NCBI RefSeq assembly: GCF_019029495.1 | Contig: NZ_JAERQM010000005.1 | Coordinates: 248,001 to 312,000 of the forward strand | From: Falsiroseomonas oleicola | Lineage (GTDB): Bacteria > Pseudomonadota > Alphaproteobacteria > Acetobacterales > Acetobacteraceae | Direction of reading: 5' to 3' | DNA: 64,000 nt | In this document: positions 42,181 through 51,266 of the stretch, one piece after another | Layout of the letters: each line of letters opens with the position of its first letter | How positions within the stretch are numbered: the first letter of the stretch is position 1 | Made by a program: the position numbers and the translations under genes | Notes under the pieces: generated by a model | What the model saw: only the letters and a program-made list of their open reading frames with translations | What the model was told of the DNA's origin: nothing | Database searches by the model: none

Positions 42181-43268
42181 TGGGGCGCGGCGGGGGGCGG
42201 CGTGTCCGGTGTCTCGCTCGGCGTGGTCACGGCTGGTGCCTCCGGCGCGGTCCCGGCCGGGGCGCTGGCTTCCTGCTTCCGCAGATCCTCCAGCCGCGGC
42301 ACGAAGGACTTCTCCTTCCACTGGCCGAGCTGATAGGCCCAGCCCTGCCAGCGGGCGTTCAGCCGCGCGGCTTCCTCATCACCTTCCGCCGACAGCATGC
42401 CCCACAGCGTCTCACCATCCTTATGCGCGGTGACGGTGATGCGCAGGTTGTCGGTCAGCTCGAAGCGACCCTCGCCGAGCCGTTCACCGGGGATTTCGGC
42501 GGCCTTGCGGACATCGAGGAAGGTCAGGAACTCGAAGCCGCGTGCCACCTCGTCCAGGCTGATCTCGTCCAGCTCCGGCGTGGTGGTCGGCTCCAGCACC
42601 GCCAGCGGCGCGTCGGTATCGGTGCCACGGCGCAGGATCAGCGGTGCCTCACCCTGGCGGTTCACCGTCACGCCGCGCACGCGGTCGCGCGGGATATTGG
42701 CCAGGTCGCGGTCGATCCAGAGATTCGGGTCGCCATCCAGCGGCAGCCGACCCTCGGCGAGCCAGGCCTGGCTTTCGCTGGGCCGGCGGACATAGACGGT
42801 CTCCGGCACATTGCCCTGGGTGCGCACGCGGCGGCGGCCGACCACCAGCTCCGCGATCGCCGCGCCCTGGGCGTCCAGGATGCGCAGCAGGGAGGAGGTC
42901 GCCCCCTCCCGCGTCGGATCGTCCAGGCCGAGGCGGTCCAGCATTTCCGGATTCGCGGTGCGGGGCTCGGTCAGGCGGAGCTCGGTGAGGCCCACCAGCA
43001 ATTCGCGCACCCGTTCGGGCCGCACGGGGTAGTCGGCCTTGGCCGGCAGCACCCACACATCCGGCGCGGCGCGGCGGACCTGAAGGGTCCCGTCATGGCG
43101 CTTCACCTCGATGGCCGCCGCCTGGGCCAGCCGCTGCGCCAGGCCCGGGAAGGCGAGGTCGCTGGTGGAGGGGGAGGGTGGCGTCGCCTGGTCCGGCGTC
43201 AGCAATATGGCGCCGCCGACGGCCACCGCCGCTGCGCCGCCCAGCAGAAGAAGGCCGCGGCGGGTCAT
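42177..43268 (-). CDS. DUF4340 domain protein of the Gld-type ABC operon
   Basis: The 363-residue product has an N-terminal membrane segment (RRGLLLLGGAAAVAVGGAILL) and a periplasmic region: VLPAKADYPVRPERVRELLVGLTELRLTEPRTANPEMLDRLGL is the DUF4340 signature, and ELVVGRRRVRTQGNVPETVYVRR follows. The C-terminus is Pro/Ala/Thr rich. DUF4340 proteins habitually sit beside GldG-like proteins and an ABC permease; the function of the complex is unknown. Overlaps: ATGA with the upstream GldG-like gene, GTGA with the NUDIX gene. Confidence 0.87.
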   Translation of the reverse strand: MTRRGLLLLGGAAAVAVGGAILLTPDQATPPSPSTSDLAFPGLAQRLAQAAAIEVKRHDGTLQVRRAAPDVWVLPAKADYPVRPERVRELLVGLTELRLTEPRTANPEMLDRLGLDDPTREGATSSLLRILDAQGAAIAELVVGRRRVRTQGNVPETVYVRRPSESQAWLAEGRLPLDGDPNLWIDRDLANIPRDRVRGVTVNRQGEAPLILRRGTDTDAPLAVLEPTTTPELDEISLDEVARGFEFLTFLDVRKAAEIPGERLGEGRFELTDNLRITVTAHKDGETLWGMLSAEGDEEAARLNARWQGWAYQLGQWKEKSFVPRLEDLRKQEASAPAGTAPEAPAVTTPSETPDTPPPAAPQ

Positions 43269-45220
43269 GCCCGTGCTCCCGCGCGCCTACGGCTCCGCAT
43301 GATGCCGAGGCCGATGGCGAACAGTGTCAGCAGTGCCGGGACCAGGGCGATATTGGCCAGCCGCAGCCAGGTCTCCAGCCGCTCGATGTCCCGCCGCAGT
43401 TCAAGCTGCACCTGGCGAAGCTGGCCGCGGGTGCGGACGATCTCGGCCCGGGCCGCGTCGATCTCGGCGCGCTGCTCCGGCGTGATGACGGTGTTGGCCG
43501 CCGGCTGGCCGGGGGCCGCGCCGCCCTGGCGGAGTTCGCGCAGGCGGCGCTCGGTGGCCTCCAGCCGCTCCGTCAGCCCGCGCTCCGTCTGGCGGAACTG
43601 CGCCTCGGCGTCACGGCGGATATCGTCCACCAGGGCGAAGGGGCGCAGCGATTCACCGCGGGAGCGGAGCGAGACCAGCGCCTCGCCGCCCGCCATGGTG
43701 TCGGCGAGGTTGATGAGGAAGGCGCCGTTGTCGCTGATCGGGGTCGCGACCTGCTGGCCGAAGAAGTCCTGGGTGCGGACCCAGAAGCGGTCCTCCAGGA
43801 TATCGGCGTCATTGCCGACGATCAGATTGGCCGGGCCTTCCGTGCGCGGGCGGTGCGCCGGGAAATCGGCCGGGCGCTCGGCACCTTCGGGCGGCGCCGG
43901 CGGCGCTTCGAAGGCGCTGTTCAGAGGCCCACGGATGCGGGCGACGATCGTTCGTGAAATGTCGTCCGGGCGAAAATCGGAGAGCAGCCGGGTCGGGCTG
44001 GGGTCGGTCCGCACCGCCGTCGCATCAACCAGCATGGAGCGGGTGCTGCTGGTGACCAGCGGGGTGAATTCCACGGTCGAACCCTCGCGCCGGCGCACCT
44101 CGCCGGCGGAGGCGACGGTGACCTGCTGGAGTTCGGCGGTGGCGACCTCAGTCCGGTTCAGGCCATCCGTCGGCACATTGTACCAGGCGAGATAGTCCAC
44201 CGCCTGCACCCGGTCGCGCGGATCGGCCCGCACGCGCCAGGCGCCGCGCAGGTCCAGCACCACCTTGTCCGAAGGCGCCTCGACGCCCCAGGCGTTCAGC
44301 AGCCGCGCGAGTGTCGAGGAGGTCTCGGTCGCCGGCCGCTGGCCCGGGGAGGGGCGGGAGGCCTGGCTTTCGCTATGCGGGTCGGTCAGCGCGATCAGCC
44401 GCCCGCCGCGCATCACGAACTGGTCGATGGCGTAGAGCGTGGCCTCCGACAGGTTCTGCGCATGGGCGACCAGCAGCACCTGCACATCCGGCTCGATCGC
44501 CTGCGCGTCGATCGCCACGTCCCGCACCGTGTAGAAGTTGCGGATCTGGTTCATCACCACGAAGGGCTGCCCGACGCCCGGCTGGCGCATCATCATCGCC
44601 CGCGGATCGCCGTTCAGCGGCAGGGAAGAGATGACGCCGAGCACCGGGCGCGTCGGGTTGGAAAGCTCCCAGACCATGCGGGTCAGGTCGTATTCGAGGA
44701 ACCGCTCGCGATCCGGCTGGAAGAAGGGGATGGTCCGCTCGTCATCGAGCAGGTTCACGCCGGCCAGGCCGAAATAGACCTGCTCGCCGGACTGGTCGAC
44801 CGGCACGCCCTGGATGCCCAGCGCCATGGCGCGGTCCTCGGTCTCGGAGAAGGGCTCCGGATCGAAGAATTCCAGGCGGACCTTGCCGGCGGAGACGGCC
44901 GCATATTCCTCCAGCATCGCCCGCACCCGCTCGGCATAGGCGCCATAGAGCGGGATCGCGGCGCCGAGGCGGCGGGAATAGAAGACGCGGAAGGTGATGG
45001 GGTCCGCCAGCCCCTGGAGCACCTCGCGCGTGCCGTCGGAGAGCGTGTAGAGGCGGTTCTGCGTCAGGTCGATGCGGGCGCGGGACAGCAGCCGGTCGGC
45101 CAGCATGTTCACGCCGACCAGCAGCACGGCGGCCAAGGCCAGCGCCAGCAGGGCGGAAAGCCCTCGCTTGCCTTGAGGCTTGGCGGGGGGCTTTGCAGTT
45201 GAAAGGGTGGTGGTGCTCAT
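43265..45220 (-). CDS. GldG-like ABC transporter auxiliary protein
   Basis: The 651-residue protein has an N-terminal membrane helix (LSALLALALAAVLLVGVNML), the typical RARIDLTQNRLYTLSDGTREVLQGL, and a large periplasmic GldG/ABC_transp_aux domain with VLLVAHAQNLSEATLYAIDQFVMRGGRLIALTDP. Near the C-terminus come a coiled-coil region (about 560-620) and a second membrane helix before a basic end. In Bacteroidetes GldG works with GldA and GldF in gliding motility; in proteobacteria the complex has no settled role. ATG 45220 is used; TTG 45229 overlaps the upstream stop and is an alternative. Confidence 0.87.
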   Translation of the reverse strand: MSTTTLSTAKPPAKPQGKRGLSALLALALAAVLLVGVNMLADRLLSRARIDLTQNRLYTLSDGTREVLQGLADPITFRVFYSRRLGAAIPLYGAYAERVRAMLEEYAAVSAGKVRLEFFDPEPFSETEDRAMALGIQGVPVDQSGEQVYFGLAGVNLLDDERTIPFFQPDRERFLEYDLTRMVWELSNPTRPVLGVISSLPLNGDPRAMMMRQPGVGQPFVVMNQIRNFYTVRDVAIDAQAIEPDVQVLLVAHAQNLSEATLYAIDQFVMRGGRLIALTDPHSESQASRPSPGQRPATETSSTLARLLNAWGVEAPSDKVVLDLRGAWRVRADPRDRVQAVDYLAWYNVPTDGLNRTEVATAELQQVTVASAGEVRRREGSTVEFTPLVTSSTRSMLVDATAVRTDPSPTRLLSDFRPDDISRTIVARIRGPLNSAFEAPPAPPEGAERPADFPAHRPRTEGPANLIVGNDADILEDRFWVRTQDFFGQQVATPISDNGAFLINLADTMAGGEALVSLRSRGESLRPFALVDDIRRDAEAQFRQTERGLTERLEATERRLRELRQGGAAPGQPAANTVITPEQRAEIDAARAEIVRTRGQLRQVQLELRRDIERLETWLRLANIALVPALLTLFAIGLGIMRSRRRAGARA

Positions 45221-45225
45221 GAGGC

Positions 45226-45960
45226 TCAATCCGCCTTCCGCTGGTCGATCGCGATGGTGTTCGCGAAGAGGAAGAAGGCCATGAAGGAGGCGAAGAACAC
45301 GACGTCACGCGCCGAGATCACGCCCCGGGTGAAGCCACCCAGGCGTTCCGTGATGCTGATGGAGCGCGCGATATCGGCGAGCTGCGGCACGCGCTGCGAA
45401 AGGAACTCCGTCACCACCGGGCTGCCGGCGGCGGTCAGGAAGAAGCAGGCGGCGACGGCGAGCACGAAGGCGATGACCTGGTTTTTTGTCAATGCGGAGA
45501 TGGCGGCGCCCACGGCCAGGAAGGCGCCGGCCACCATCAGGCAGCCGAGATAGCCGGTCAGGATCACGCCGTTATCGGGGTTGCCGAGCAGGTTCACCGT
45601 GATGACCAGTGGGAAGGTGAGGGCCAGCGCAATGGCGCAGAAGGCCCAGGCGGCAAGGAACTTTCCCACGACCGCCTCCCACTGCGCCAGCGGCAGGGTC
45701 AGCAGCAATTCGATGGTGCCGAGCCGGCGTTCCTCGGCCCAGAGCCGCATGGTCAGCGCAGGCACCAGGAACAGGAACAGCCAGGGCACGAAGGTGAAGA
45801 AGGGCTGCAGATCGGCCTGGCCGCGGGCGAAGAAGTTGCCCAGCGTGAAGGTCAGGGCGCCGGCCATCACCAGGAAGATGACGATGAAGACATAGGCGAC
45901 GGGCGTGGCGAAATAGCCCGCCAGTTCGCGGCGAAAGACGGTGACCATGCCACCCATCAC
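45226..45960 (-). CDS. ABC transporter permease (GldF-like)
   Basis: The 244-residue membrane protein has six helices: VTVFRRELAGYFATPVAYVFIVIFLVMAGALTF at the start, then EERRLGTIELLLTLPLAQWEAVVGKFLAAW, a motif of ABC-2 and GldF permeases, and a final helix DVVFFASFMAFFLFANTIAI. It forms the membrane part of a transporter with the ATPase at 45957 (ATGA overlap) and the GldG-like protein downstream. Confidence 0.9.
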   Translation of the reverse strand: MMGGMVTVFRRELAGYFATPVAYVFIVIFLVMAGALTFTLGNFFARGQADLQPFFTFVPWLFLFLVPALTMRLWAEERRLGTIELLLTLPLAQWEAVVGKFLAAWAFCAIALALTFPLVITVNLLGNPDNGVILTGYLGCLMVAGAFLAVGAAISALTKNQVIAFVLAVAACFFLTAAGSPVVTEFLSQRVPQLADIARSISITERLGGFTRGVISARDVVFFASFMAFFLFANTIAIDQRKAD

Positions 45961-46697
45961 GCGGCCTCCACTTCAGGCAAGGTGAGCGCGCGGAAGACGG
46001 CGTCCATGGTCGGCCCCTTCGCGGCAAGCTCCGCCGGAGTCGCATCGGCCACGACGCGGCCGCGCGCGATGACAACGGCGCGGGTGCAGACGGCGGCCAC
46101 CTCCTCCAGGATATGGGTGGAGATGACGATGGCCTTGTTCGGCGCCATGGCGCGGATCAGGTTGCGGACCTCGTGCTTCTGGTTGGGGTCCAGGCCATCG
46201 GTCGGCTCGTCCAGCACCAGCACGGCGGGGTCGTGCAGCAGCGCGGCGGCCAGCCCGACGCGCCGCTTGAACCCCTTTGACAGCGTCTCCACCGGCTGGA
46301 GGCGGACGCCTTCGAGCTGGGTCAGGGACATGGCATGGGCGACGCGATCACCCAGCGCGGAACCGTGGAAGCCCCTCGCGCGGCCGCAGAACTGCAAAAA
46401 GCCGGTGACGGTCATCTCGGGATAGGTGGGCGCGCCCTCGGGCAGGAAGCCCAGGTGGCGCTTCGCCGGAACCGGGCGGTCCACCACATCCTCCCCGCAG
46501 ATGCGGGCGGTGCCGGAGGTGGGGGTCATGAAGCCGGCCAGCATGCGCATGGTGGTGGACTTGCCCGCGCCGTTCGGGCCGAGGAAGCCCAGCACCTCGC
46601 CCTTGGCGACGGAAAAGGTCACGTCATCCACGGCCGTGAAGGCCCCGAAGCGCTTGGTCAGGCGCTCGATCTCGATCAGCGCAGTCAATGCCGGCAC
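45957..46697 (-). CDS. ABC transporter ATP-binding protein (GldA-like)
   Basis: The 246-residue ATPase has Walker A LGPNGAGKSTTMRMLAG, signature LSKGFKRRVGLAAAL, Walker B VLVLDEPTDGLDP and switch STHILEEV. It starts a five-gene operon that runs down to 41743. The start is GTG 46697 or TTG 46688; a GGGGGG run suits the TTG, whereas TATATT at 46705-46710 (minus strand) sits so close to the GTG that a leaderless message would be possible. Substrate unknown. Confidence 0.9.
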   Translation of the reverse strand: MPALTALIEIERLTKRFGAFTAVDDVTFSVAKGEVLGFLGPNGAGKSTTMRMLAGFMTPTSGTARICGEDVVDRPVPAKRHLGFLPEGAPTYPEMTVTGFLQFCGRARGFHGSALGDRVAHAMSLTQLEGVRLQPVETLSKGFKRRVGLAAALLHDPAVLVLDEPTDGLDPNQKHEVRNLIRAMAPNKAIVISTHILEEVAAVCTRAVVIARGRVVADATPAELAAKGPTMDAVFRALTLPEVEAA

Positions 46698-46814
46698 CCC
46701 CCGGAATATACAGCGCGGCGATTAAGGAGGCAGGGGGCGGGATGCAAGCCCCCCATCCGGGGCCGCCGCGGCGTCGATGCGGCTGATTTCGCGTCTTGCG
46801 GTGCATCATAAAAT

Positions 46815-46833
46815 GATAATAAGAATCATTCGC
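46815..46833. promoter_or_regulatory. Fur-box-like operator
   Basis: GATAATAAGAATCATTCGC matches 15 of 19 positions of the Fur consensus; the arms AATGAT (46812-46817) and ATCATT (46825-46830) are symmetric. The patch is strikingly AT-rich for this genome. It lies 20 bases before the ATPase start at 46854, where a bound repressor would block transcription. Manganese- or iron-responsive Fur-family proteins are the candidate regulators. Confidence 0.6.
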
Positions 46834-46853
46834 AATTATACGGAGACCTCCGG

Positions 46854-47876
46854 ATGGCGCCCCTGTTGCAGGTGAAGGACCTGACCGTCCGCTTCGACAC
46901 CGCCGATGGCACCGTGCAGGCCGTCAGCGGCGTGAGCTACGACCTCGCCCCTGGGGAGACCCTTGCCGTTGTGGGGGAAAGCGGCAGCGGCAAAAGCGTG
47001 CATGTGCTGGCCATGCTCGGCCTGATCCCGAAACCCCCCGGCCGCATCGCCGGCGGCCAGGCGCTGTTCGAGGGGCGGGACCTGCTGGCCATGTCGGAAC
47101 GCGAATTGCGCAGCCTGCGCGGCGGCGCGATCGGCATGATCTTCCAGGACCCGATGAGCGCCCTGAACCCGGTGCTGAGCGTCGGCTACCAGATCACCGA
47201 AAGCCTGCGCACCCATATGAAGCTGTCGAAGAAGGCCGCCATGGCCCGGGCGGTGGAACTGCTGGACCTGGTCGGCATCAGCGAACCACAGCGGCGGGTG
47301 GTGCATTATCCCCACCAGTTCTCCGGCGGCATGCGCCAGCGCGCCATGATCGCCATCGGCATCGCCTGCGAGCCCCGCCTGCTGATCGCCGACGAGCCGA
47401 CCACTGCGCTGGATGTCACGGTGCAGGCGCAAATCCTCGATCTGGTGCGCAGGCTGCGCAAGCAGCTCGGCATGGCGATGATCTGGATCACCCATGACAT
47501 GGGCGTGGTCGCCGGCATCGCCGATACGGTGCAGGTCATGTATGGCGGCCGGGTGCAGGAACGCGGCCCGGCGCGGCAGGTGTTTCGCGACACCCGCAGC
47601 GCCTATACCTGGGGGCTGCTGCAATCCCTGCCGGATCACGACGCGCCGCCCTCCGCCGGCGTCGCCTCCGCCCGCCGGCTGGTGCAGATTCCCGGCTACC
47701 CGCCCGACATGATGAACCCGCCGCCCGGCGATCCCTTCGCGCCGCGTAATCCCTTCGCCACGGAACGCTGCCACAGCGAGGTGCCGCCCCTGGTCCAGGC
47801 CCCGGGCGCCTCCCCCGGCCATATGGTGGCCGCCTGGTACGACCTGAGAACCGCCCGCGCCGGAGCCGCCGCATGA
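46854..47876 (+). CDS. Peptide-type ABC transporter ATP-binding protein (OppD/DppD-like)
   Basis: The 340-residue ATPase has Walker [18 protein letters not shown], signature [17 protein letters not shown], Walker [23 protein letters not shown] and the C-terminal oligopeptide-transporter extension with a Cys-containing [17 protein letters not shown] segment that in the family can bind an iron-sulphur centre. It pairs with the following OppF-like ATPase (ATGA overlap), but there are no permease or binding-protein genes nearby. The Fur-like site in the promoter suggests metal-dependent expression, so the cargo might be a metal-chelate or haem rather than peptides (inference). Confidence 0.9.
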   Translation: MAPLLQVKDLTVRFDTADGTVQAVSGVSYDLAPGETLAVVGESGSGKSVHVLAMLGLIPKPPGRIAGGQALFEGRDLLAMSERELRSLRGGAIGMIFQDPMSALNPVLSVGYQITESLRTHMKLSKKAAMARAVELLDLVGISEPQRRVVHYPHQFSGGMRQRAMIAIGIACEPRLLIADEPTTALDVTVQAQILDLVRRLRKQLGMAMIWITHDMGVVAGIADTVQVMYGGRVQERGPARQVFRDTRSAYTWGLLQSLPDHDAPPSAGVASARRLVQIPGYPPDMMNPPPGDPFAPRNPFATERCHSEVPPLVQAPGASPGHMVAAWYDLRTARAGAAA

Positions 47877-48772
47877 ACGCCGTCACGCCGGTTCTGGAGG
47901 TGGACGAGCTGGTCCGCCACTTCACCACCAAGGACTTCCTGGGGCGGGAGGTGCATCGCGTCCGCGCCGTCGATGGCGTCTCCTTCACCGTGGCGCCCGG
48001 GGAGACGCTGGGGCTGGTGGGCGAAAGCGGCTCGGGCAAGAGCACCACGGGCCGGCTGGTGCTGCGGCTGGACGACCCCACCGAGGGGCGGATCCGCTTC
48101 GAGGGCCAGGACATCACCCATCTCAATGCCGCGCAGCTTCTGGCGGTGCGCCGGAAGATGCAGGTGGTGTTCCAGGACCCCTTTTCCTCGCTCAATCCGC
48201 GCATGCGGGTGGGGGATGCGGTGGCGGAGCCGTTGAAAAGCCATCGCATCCTGAAGACCGCCGCCGAGCGCCATGAACGGGTGGCGCAACTGTTCCAGCG
48301 CGTCGGCCTCGACCCGCGCTTCGCCGAGCGCTTCCCGCACCAGTTCTCCGGCGGCCAGCGCCAGCGCATCGGCATCGCCCGCGCCCTGGCGGTGTCCCCA
48401 AGGCTGATCGTGGCGGATGAGCCGATCACGGCGCTGGATGTCTCGATCCAGGCGCAGATCGTGAACCTGTTCATGGACCTGCAGCAGGAGCTGGGGATGG
48501 CCTACCTGTTCATCGCCCATGACCTGGCGATGGTCCGCTTCCTGTGCCATCGGGTCGCGGTGATGCTGCGCGGGCGGATCGTGGAAATGGCGACCACCGA
48601 GCAGCTCTTCGCCCATCCGCGCCACCCCTATACCCAGGCGCTGATCTCCGCGATGCCGATCCCCGACCCGGACCGCGAACTGGCCCGCCAGCGCATCTTC
48701 TACGAGGCGGTGACCCCGCCGCGCGAGGCCCGGCTGGCGGAGGTGGAGAAGGGACACTGGGTGCTGGCGTAG
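47873..48772 (+). CDS. Peptide-type ABC transporter ATP-binding protein (OppF/DppF-like)
   Basis: The 299-residue ATPase contains [34 protein letters not shown], and LIVADEPITALDVSIQAQIVNL, with the C-terminal HPYTQALISAMP motif of the oligopeptide class. It overlaps the OppD-like gene by four bases and presumably forms the ATPase heterodimer with it. It is convergent with recG. As with its partner, no membrane subunits are encoded in this window. Confidence 0.9.
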   Translation: MNAVTPVLEVDELVRHFTTKDFLGREVHRVRAVDGVSFTVAPGETLGLVGESGSGKSTTGRLVLRLDDPTEGRIRFEGQDITHLNAAQLLAVRRKMQVVFQDPFSSLNPRMRVGDAVAEPLKSHRILKTAAERHERVAQLFQRVGLDPRFAERFPHQFSGGQRQRIGIARALAVSPRLIVADEPITALDVSIQAQIVNLFMDLQQELGMAYLFIAHDLAMVRFLCHRVAVMLRGRIVEMATTEQLFAHPRHPYTQALISAMPIPDPDRELARQRIFYEAVTPPREARLAEVEKGHWVLA

Positions 48773-48781
48773 GGCGCGATC

Positions 48782-50899
48782 TTACCCCGCATCCAGCGCC
48801 GCCAGCGTCGTGTCATGCCCGAACAGCGCCAGCAGCCCCAGCGCCGCCTGCCCACGCGGCGTGGCCAGGTCCGGGTCGCGATGCAGCAGCACGGCGGCGT
48901 CCTGGTGGGCGAGGTGGGTCAGCCGCGCCAGCTCCTCCGCCTCCTCCCGCGGGTCCAGCAGCCGGGCGCCGGGCAGGCCGGACTGGCGGGCGCCGAGGGC
49001 GTCGCCGCCGCCGCGGCTGAACAGGTCCTCCTCCGCGATCCGGAAGCCGTCCTCCGTATCCCGCAGCACCAGCAGGCGGCGCTTCTCGGCCTCGCCCAGC
49101 GCCGGGGAATGCACCAGCAGGCAGGAGGAGGGGCGTGATCCGCGGCCGACCCGGCCGCGAAGCTGGTGCAGCGCGGCCAGTCCAAAACGCTCGGCCTGTT
49201 CGATCAGCATGATGGTGGCGTCCGGCACGTCGACGCCCACCTCGATCACCGTGGTCGCCACCAGAAGCTGGGTGCGGCCGGCGGCGAAATCGCCCAGCGC
49301 CGCTTCCCGCACCGCCAGGTCCTGCACGCCATGCGCCATGCCGACCTTGCCGGGGAAGCGGGCCGACAATTCGGCGAAACGGTCCTCGGCGGCGACGGAA
49401 TCGTCGCGCTCCCCGCCCTCGATGGCGCGCACCACCCAATAGGCGCGCTCGCCCCGGGCAATGGCCTCGCCGAGGCGGTCGATCACCTCCGGCAGGCGGT
49501 CCTGGCTGACGATGCGGGTGGCGATGGGCTGGCGGCCGGCGGGCTTGCCCTCCAGCCGCGAGACCGACATCTCGCCCCATTGGGTCAGCAGCAGGGTGCG
49601 CGGAATGGGGGTGGCGGTCATCACCAGCATGTCGGCGTCGCGGCCCTTCTGGGCCAGCATCAGCCGCTGGCCGATGCCGAAGCGGTGCTGTTCATCCACC
49701 ACCGACAGGCCCAGGTCGTGGAACTGCACGGCGTCCTGGAACAGGGCATGGGTGCCGACGACGATCTGCACCATGCCATCCGCCAGCCCGCGCAGCACCC
49801 GCTTGCGGGCGGCGCCCTTCACGCTGCCGGTCAGCAATTCCACCTGCACCCCCGCCGGGATGCACAGCTTTTCGAGGGTCCGCAGATGCTGGCGGGCGAG
49901 CAGTTCGGTCGGCGCCATCAGCGCGGCCTGGGCGCCGGATTCCACCGCCTGAAGCATGGCGAGCACCGCCACCAGCGTCTTGCCCGACCCCACATCGCCC
50001 TGCACCAGCCGCAGCATCCGCCGCGGGCTGGCCATGTCGGCGGCGATCTCCGCGAGCGCCTGGGCCTGGCCGGGGGTGGGCGGGTGGCCGAAGGCGGCCA
50101 GCGCCTGGGCCGCCAACTCGCCCGTGCCCGGCAGCGCCCGCCCGGCGCGGTCGCGCTGCCGGCGGCGCACCAGGCCGATGGCGAGCTGCTGCGCCAGCAA
50201 TTCGTCATAGGCGAGCCGCCGGCGCGGCAAGGCGGGCAGGAGCCCCGCCGGGCGTTGCAGGCTGTGGATGGCGGCGACGAAACCGGGCCAGCCCTCCTGC
50301 GCCACCAGGGGCCCGTCGGCCCATTCGGGAAGATCGGGGAGCAGGGCGAGGGCCTGGTCCATGGCGGCGGCGATGCGCCGGCCGGTCAGCCCGCGCACCA
50401 TGGGCCAGACCGGCTCGACCAGCGGCAGGCCCGATTCCTGGGGCGCCACCTGGGGGTTCATCATGCCGAAGCCGCCCGAACCCTCCGTCTGCACCCGCCC
50501 GGCCAGGAAGCGGACCTCCCCGGGCGGCATCAGCTTCAAAATCCAGGGCAGCCGGCCATTCATGAAGCGCAGGGTGATCGGCCGGCCCGCAACCTCCGCC
50601 CGCACCTCCACATAGGGGCGCTGGCTGCGGCCGGACCGGGCGGCGCGATGGCCCAGCGCCACGGCCTCCAGCACGCAATCCTGGTCGAGTGGCGCCTCGG
50701 CCGGGGTGGCGGCGCGGGCGCGGATCACCACCCGCTCCGGCAAATGCAGCAGCAGGTCGAAGACGCGGGTGCCCCCCGCCGCCTCGGCCAAAAGGGCGGC
50801 CATGGTCTTGCCCACGCCCGGCAACCCGTCGATCGGGTCGAGCAGGGGCTTCACATAAGACGGCGCCTCGTCGGGCCGGGTTGCTGACAGGATTCCCAT
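48782..50899 (-). CDS. recG: ATP-dependent DNA helicase RecG
   Basis: The 705-residue protein has an N-terminal wedge domain (DGLPGVGKTMAALLAEAAG and an OB-fold), then superfamily 2 helicase motifs: Walker A LVQGDVGSGKTLVA, DEQH box VVDEQHRFGIGQR, TATPIPRTL, and motif VI QLRGRVGRG with FSRGGGDALGARQSG at the C-terminus. RecG remodels stalled replication forks and Holliday junctions. It is divergent from sdhE/mfd, with only 37 bases between starts, an order common in alphaproteobacteria. Full length. Confidence 0.97.
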   Translation of the reverse strand: MGILSATRPDEAPSYVKPLLDPIDGLPGVGKTMAALLAEAAGGTRVFDLLLHLPERVVIRARAATPAEAPLDQDCVLEAVALGHRAARSGRSQRPYVEVRAEVAGRPITLRFMNGRLPWILKLMPPGEVRFLAGRVQTEGSGGFGMMNPQVAPQESGLPLVEPVWPMVRGLTGRRIAAAMDQALALLPDLPEWADGPLVAQEGWPGFVAAIHSLQRPAGLLPALPRRRLAYDELLAQQLAIGLVRRRQRDRAGRALPGTGELAAQALAAFGHPPTPGQAQALAEIAADMASPRRMLRLVQGDVGSGKTLVAVLAMLQAVESGAQAALMAPTELLARQHLRTLEKLCIPAGVQVELLTGSVKGAARKRVLRGLADGMVQIVVGTHALFQDAVQFHDLGLSVVDEQHRFGIGQRLMLAQKGRDADMLVMTATPIPRTLLLTQWGEMSVSRLEGKPAGRQPIATRIVSQDRLPEVIDRLGEAIARGERAYWVVRAIEGGERDDSVAAEDRFAELSARFPGKVGMAHGVQDLAVREAALGDFAAGRTQLLVATTVIEVGVDVPDATIMLIEQAERFGLAALHQLRGRVGRGSRPSSCLLVHSPALGEAEKRRLLVLRDTEDGFRIAEEDLFSRGGGDALGARQSGLPGARLLDPREEAEELARLTHLAHQDAAVLLHRDPDLATPRGQAALGLLALFGHDTTLAALDAG

Positions 50900-50936
50900 G
50901 GGCCTCTATATGACAGCGCGCATCGCGAGCGCCGAC

Positions 50937-51266
50937 ATGTCCCAGAACGCCGAGAGCCTCAAGCTGACCGAAAATGCCCCCGAGCTCGATCCACGCCGCC
51001 GCCGGCTGAATTTCCGCGCCTGGCACCGTGGCACCAAGGAGACCGACCTGATGGTCGGCGCCTTCGTCGCACGCCACATCGCCCATTTCACCGAGCAGGA
51101 ACTGGATGAGCTGGAGCAGATCCTGGAATTGCCGGATGTGGACCTGGCCGACTGGCTGATGCAGCGCCGGCCGATCCCGGCCGAGGTCGCCGGCCCGCTG
51201 CTCGCCCGCATGCTGGTGGAGTGCAACGAATCGGGCGCCGGCCTGCCGCCGCATCTGCGTCCATGA
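50937..51266 (+). CDS. sdhE: Succinate dehydrogenase assembly factor 2 (SdhE)
   Basis: The 109-residue protein has the Sdh5/SdhE core DPRRRRLNFRAWHRGTKETDLMVGAFVARHI; the RGTKETD motif (RGxxExD) is needed to flavinylate SdhA. ELDELEQILELPDVDLADWLMQRRP completes the helical bundle. It helps attach FAD covalently to succinate dehydrogenase. ATG 50937 is chosen because it leaves space to recG; ATG 50910 is possible. It overlaps mfd by ATGA. Confidence 0.92.
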   Translation: MSQNAESLKLTENAPELDPRRRRLNFRAWHRGTKETDLMVGAFVARHIAHFTEQELDELEQILELPDVDLADWLMQRRPIPAEVAGPLLARMLVECNESGAGLPPHLRP

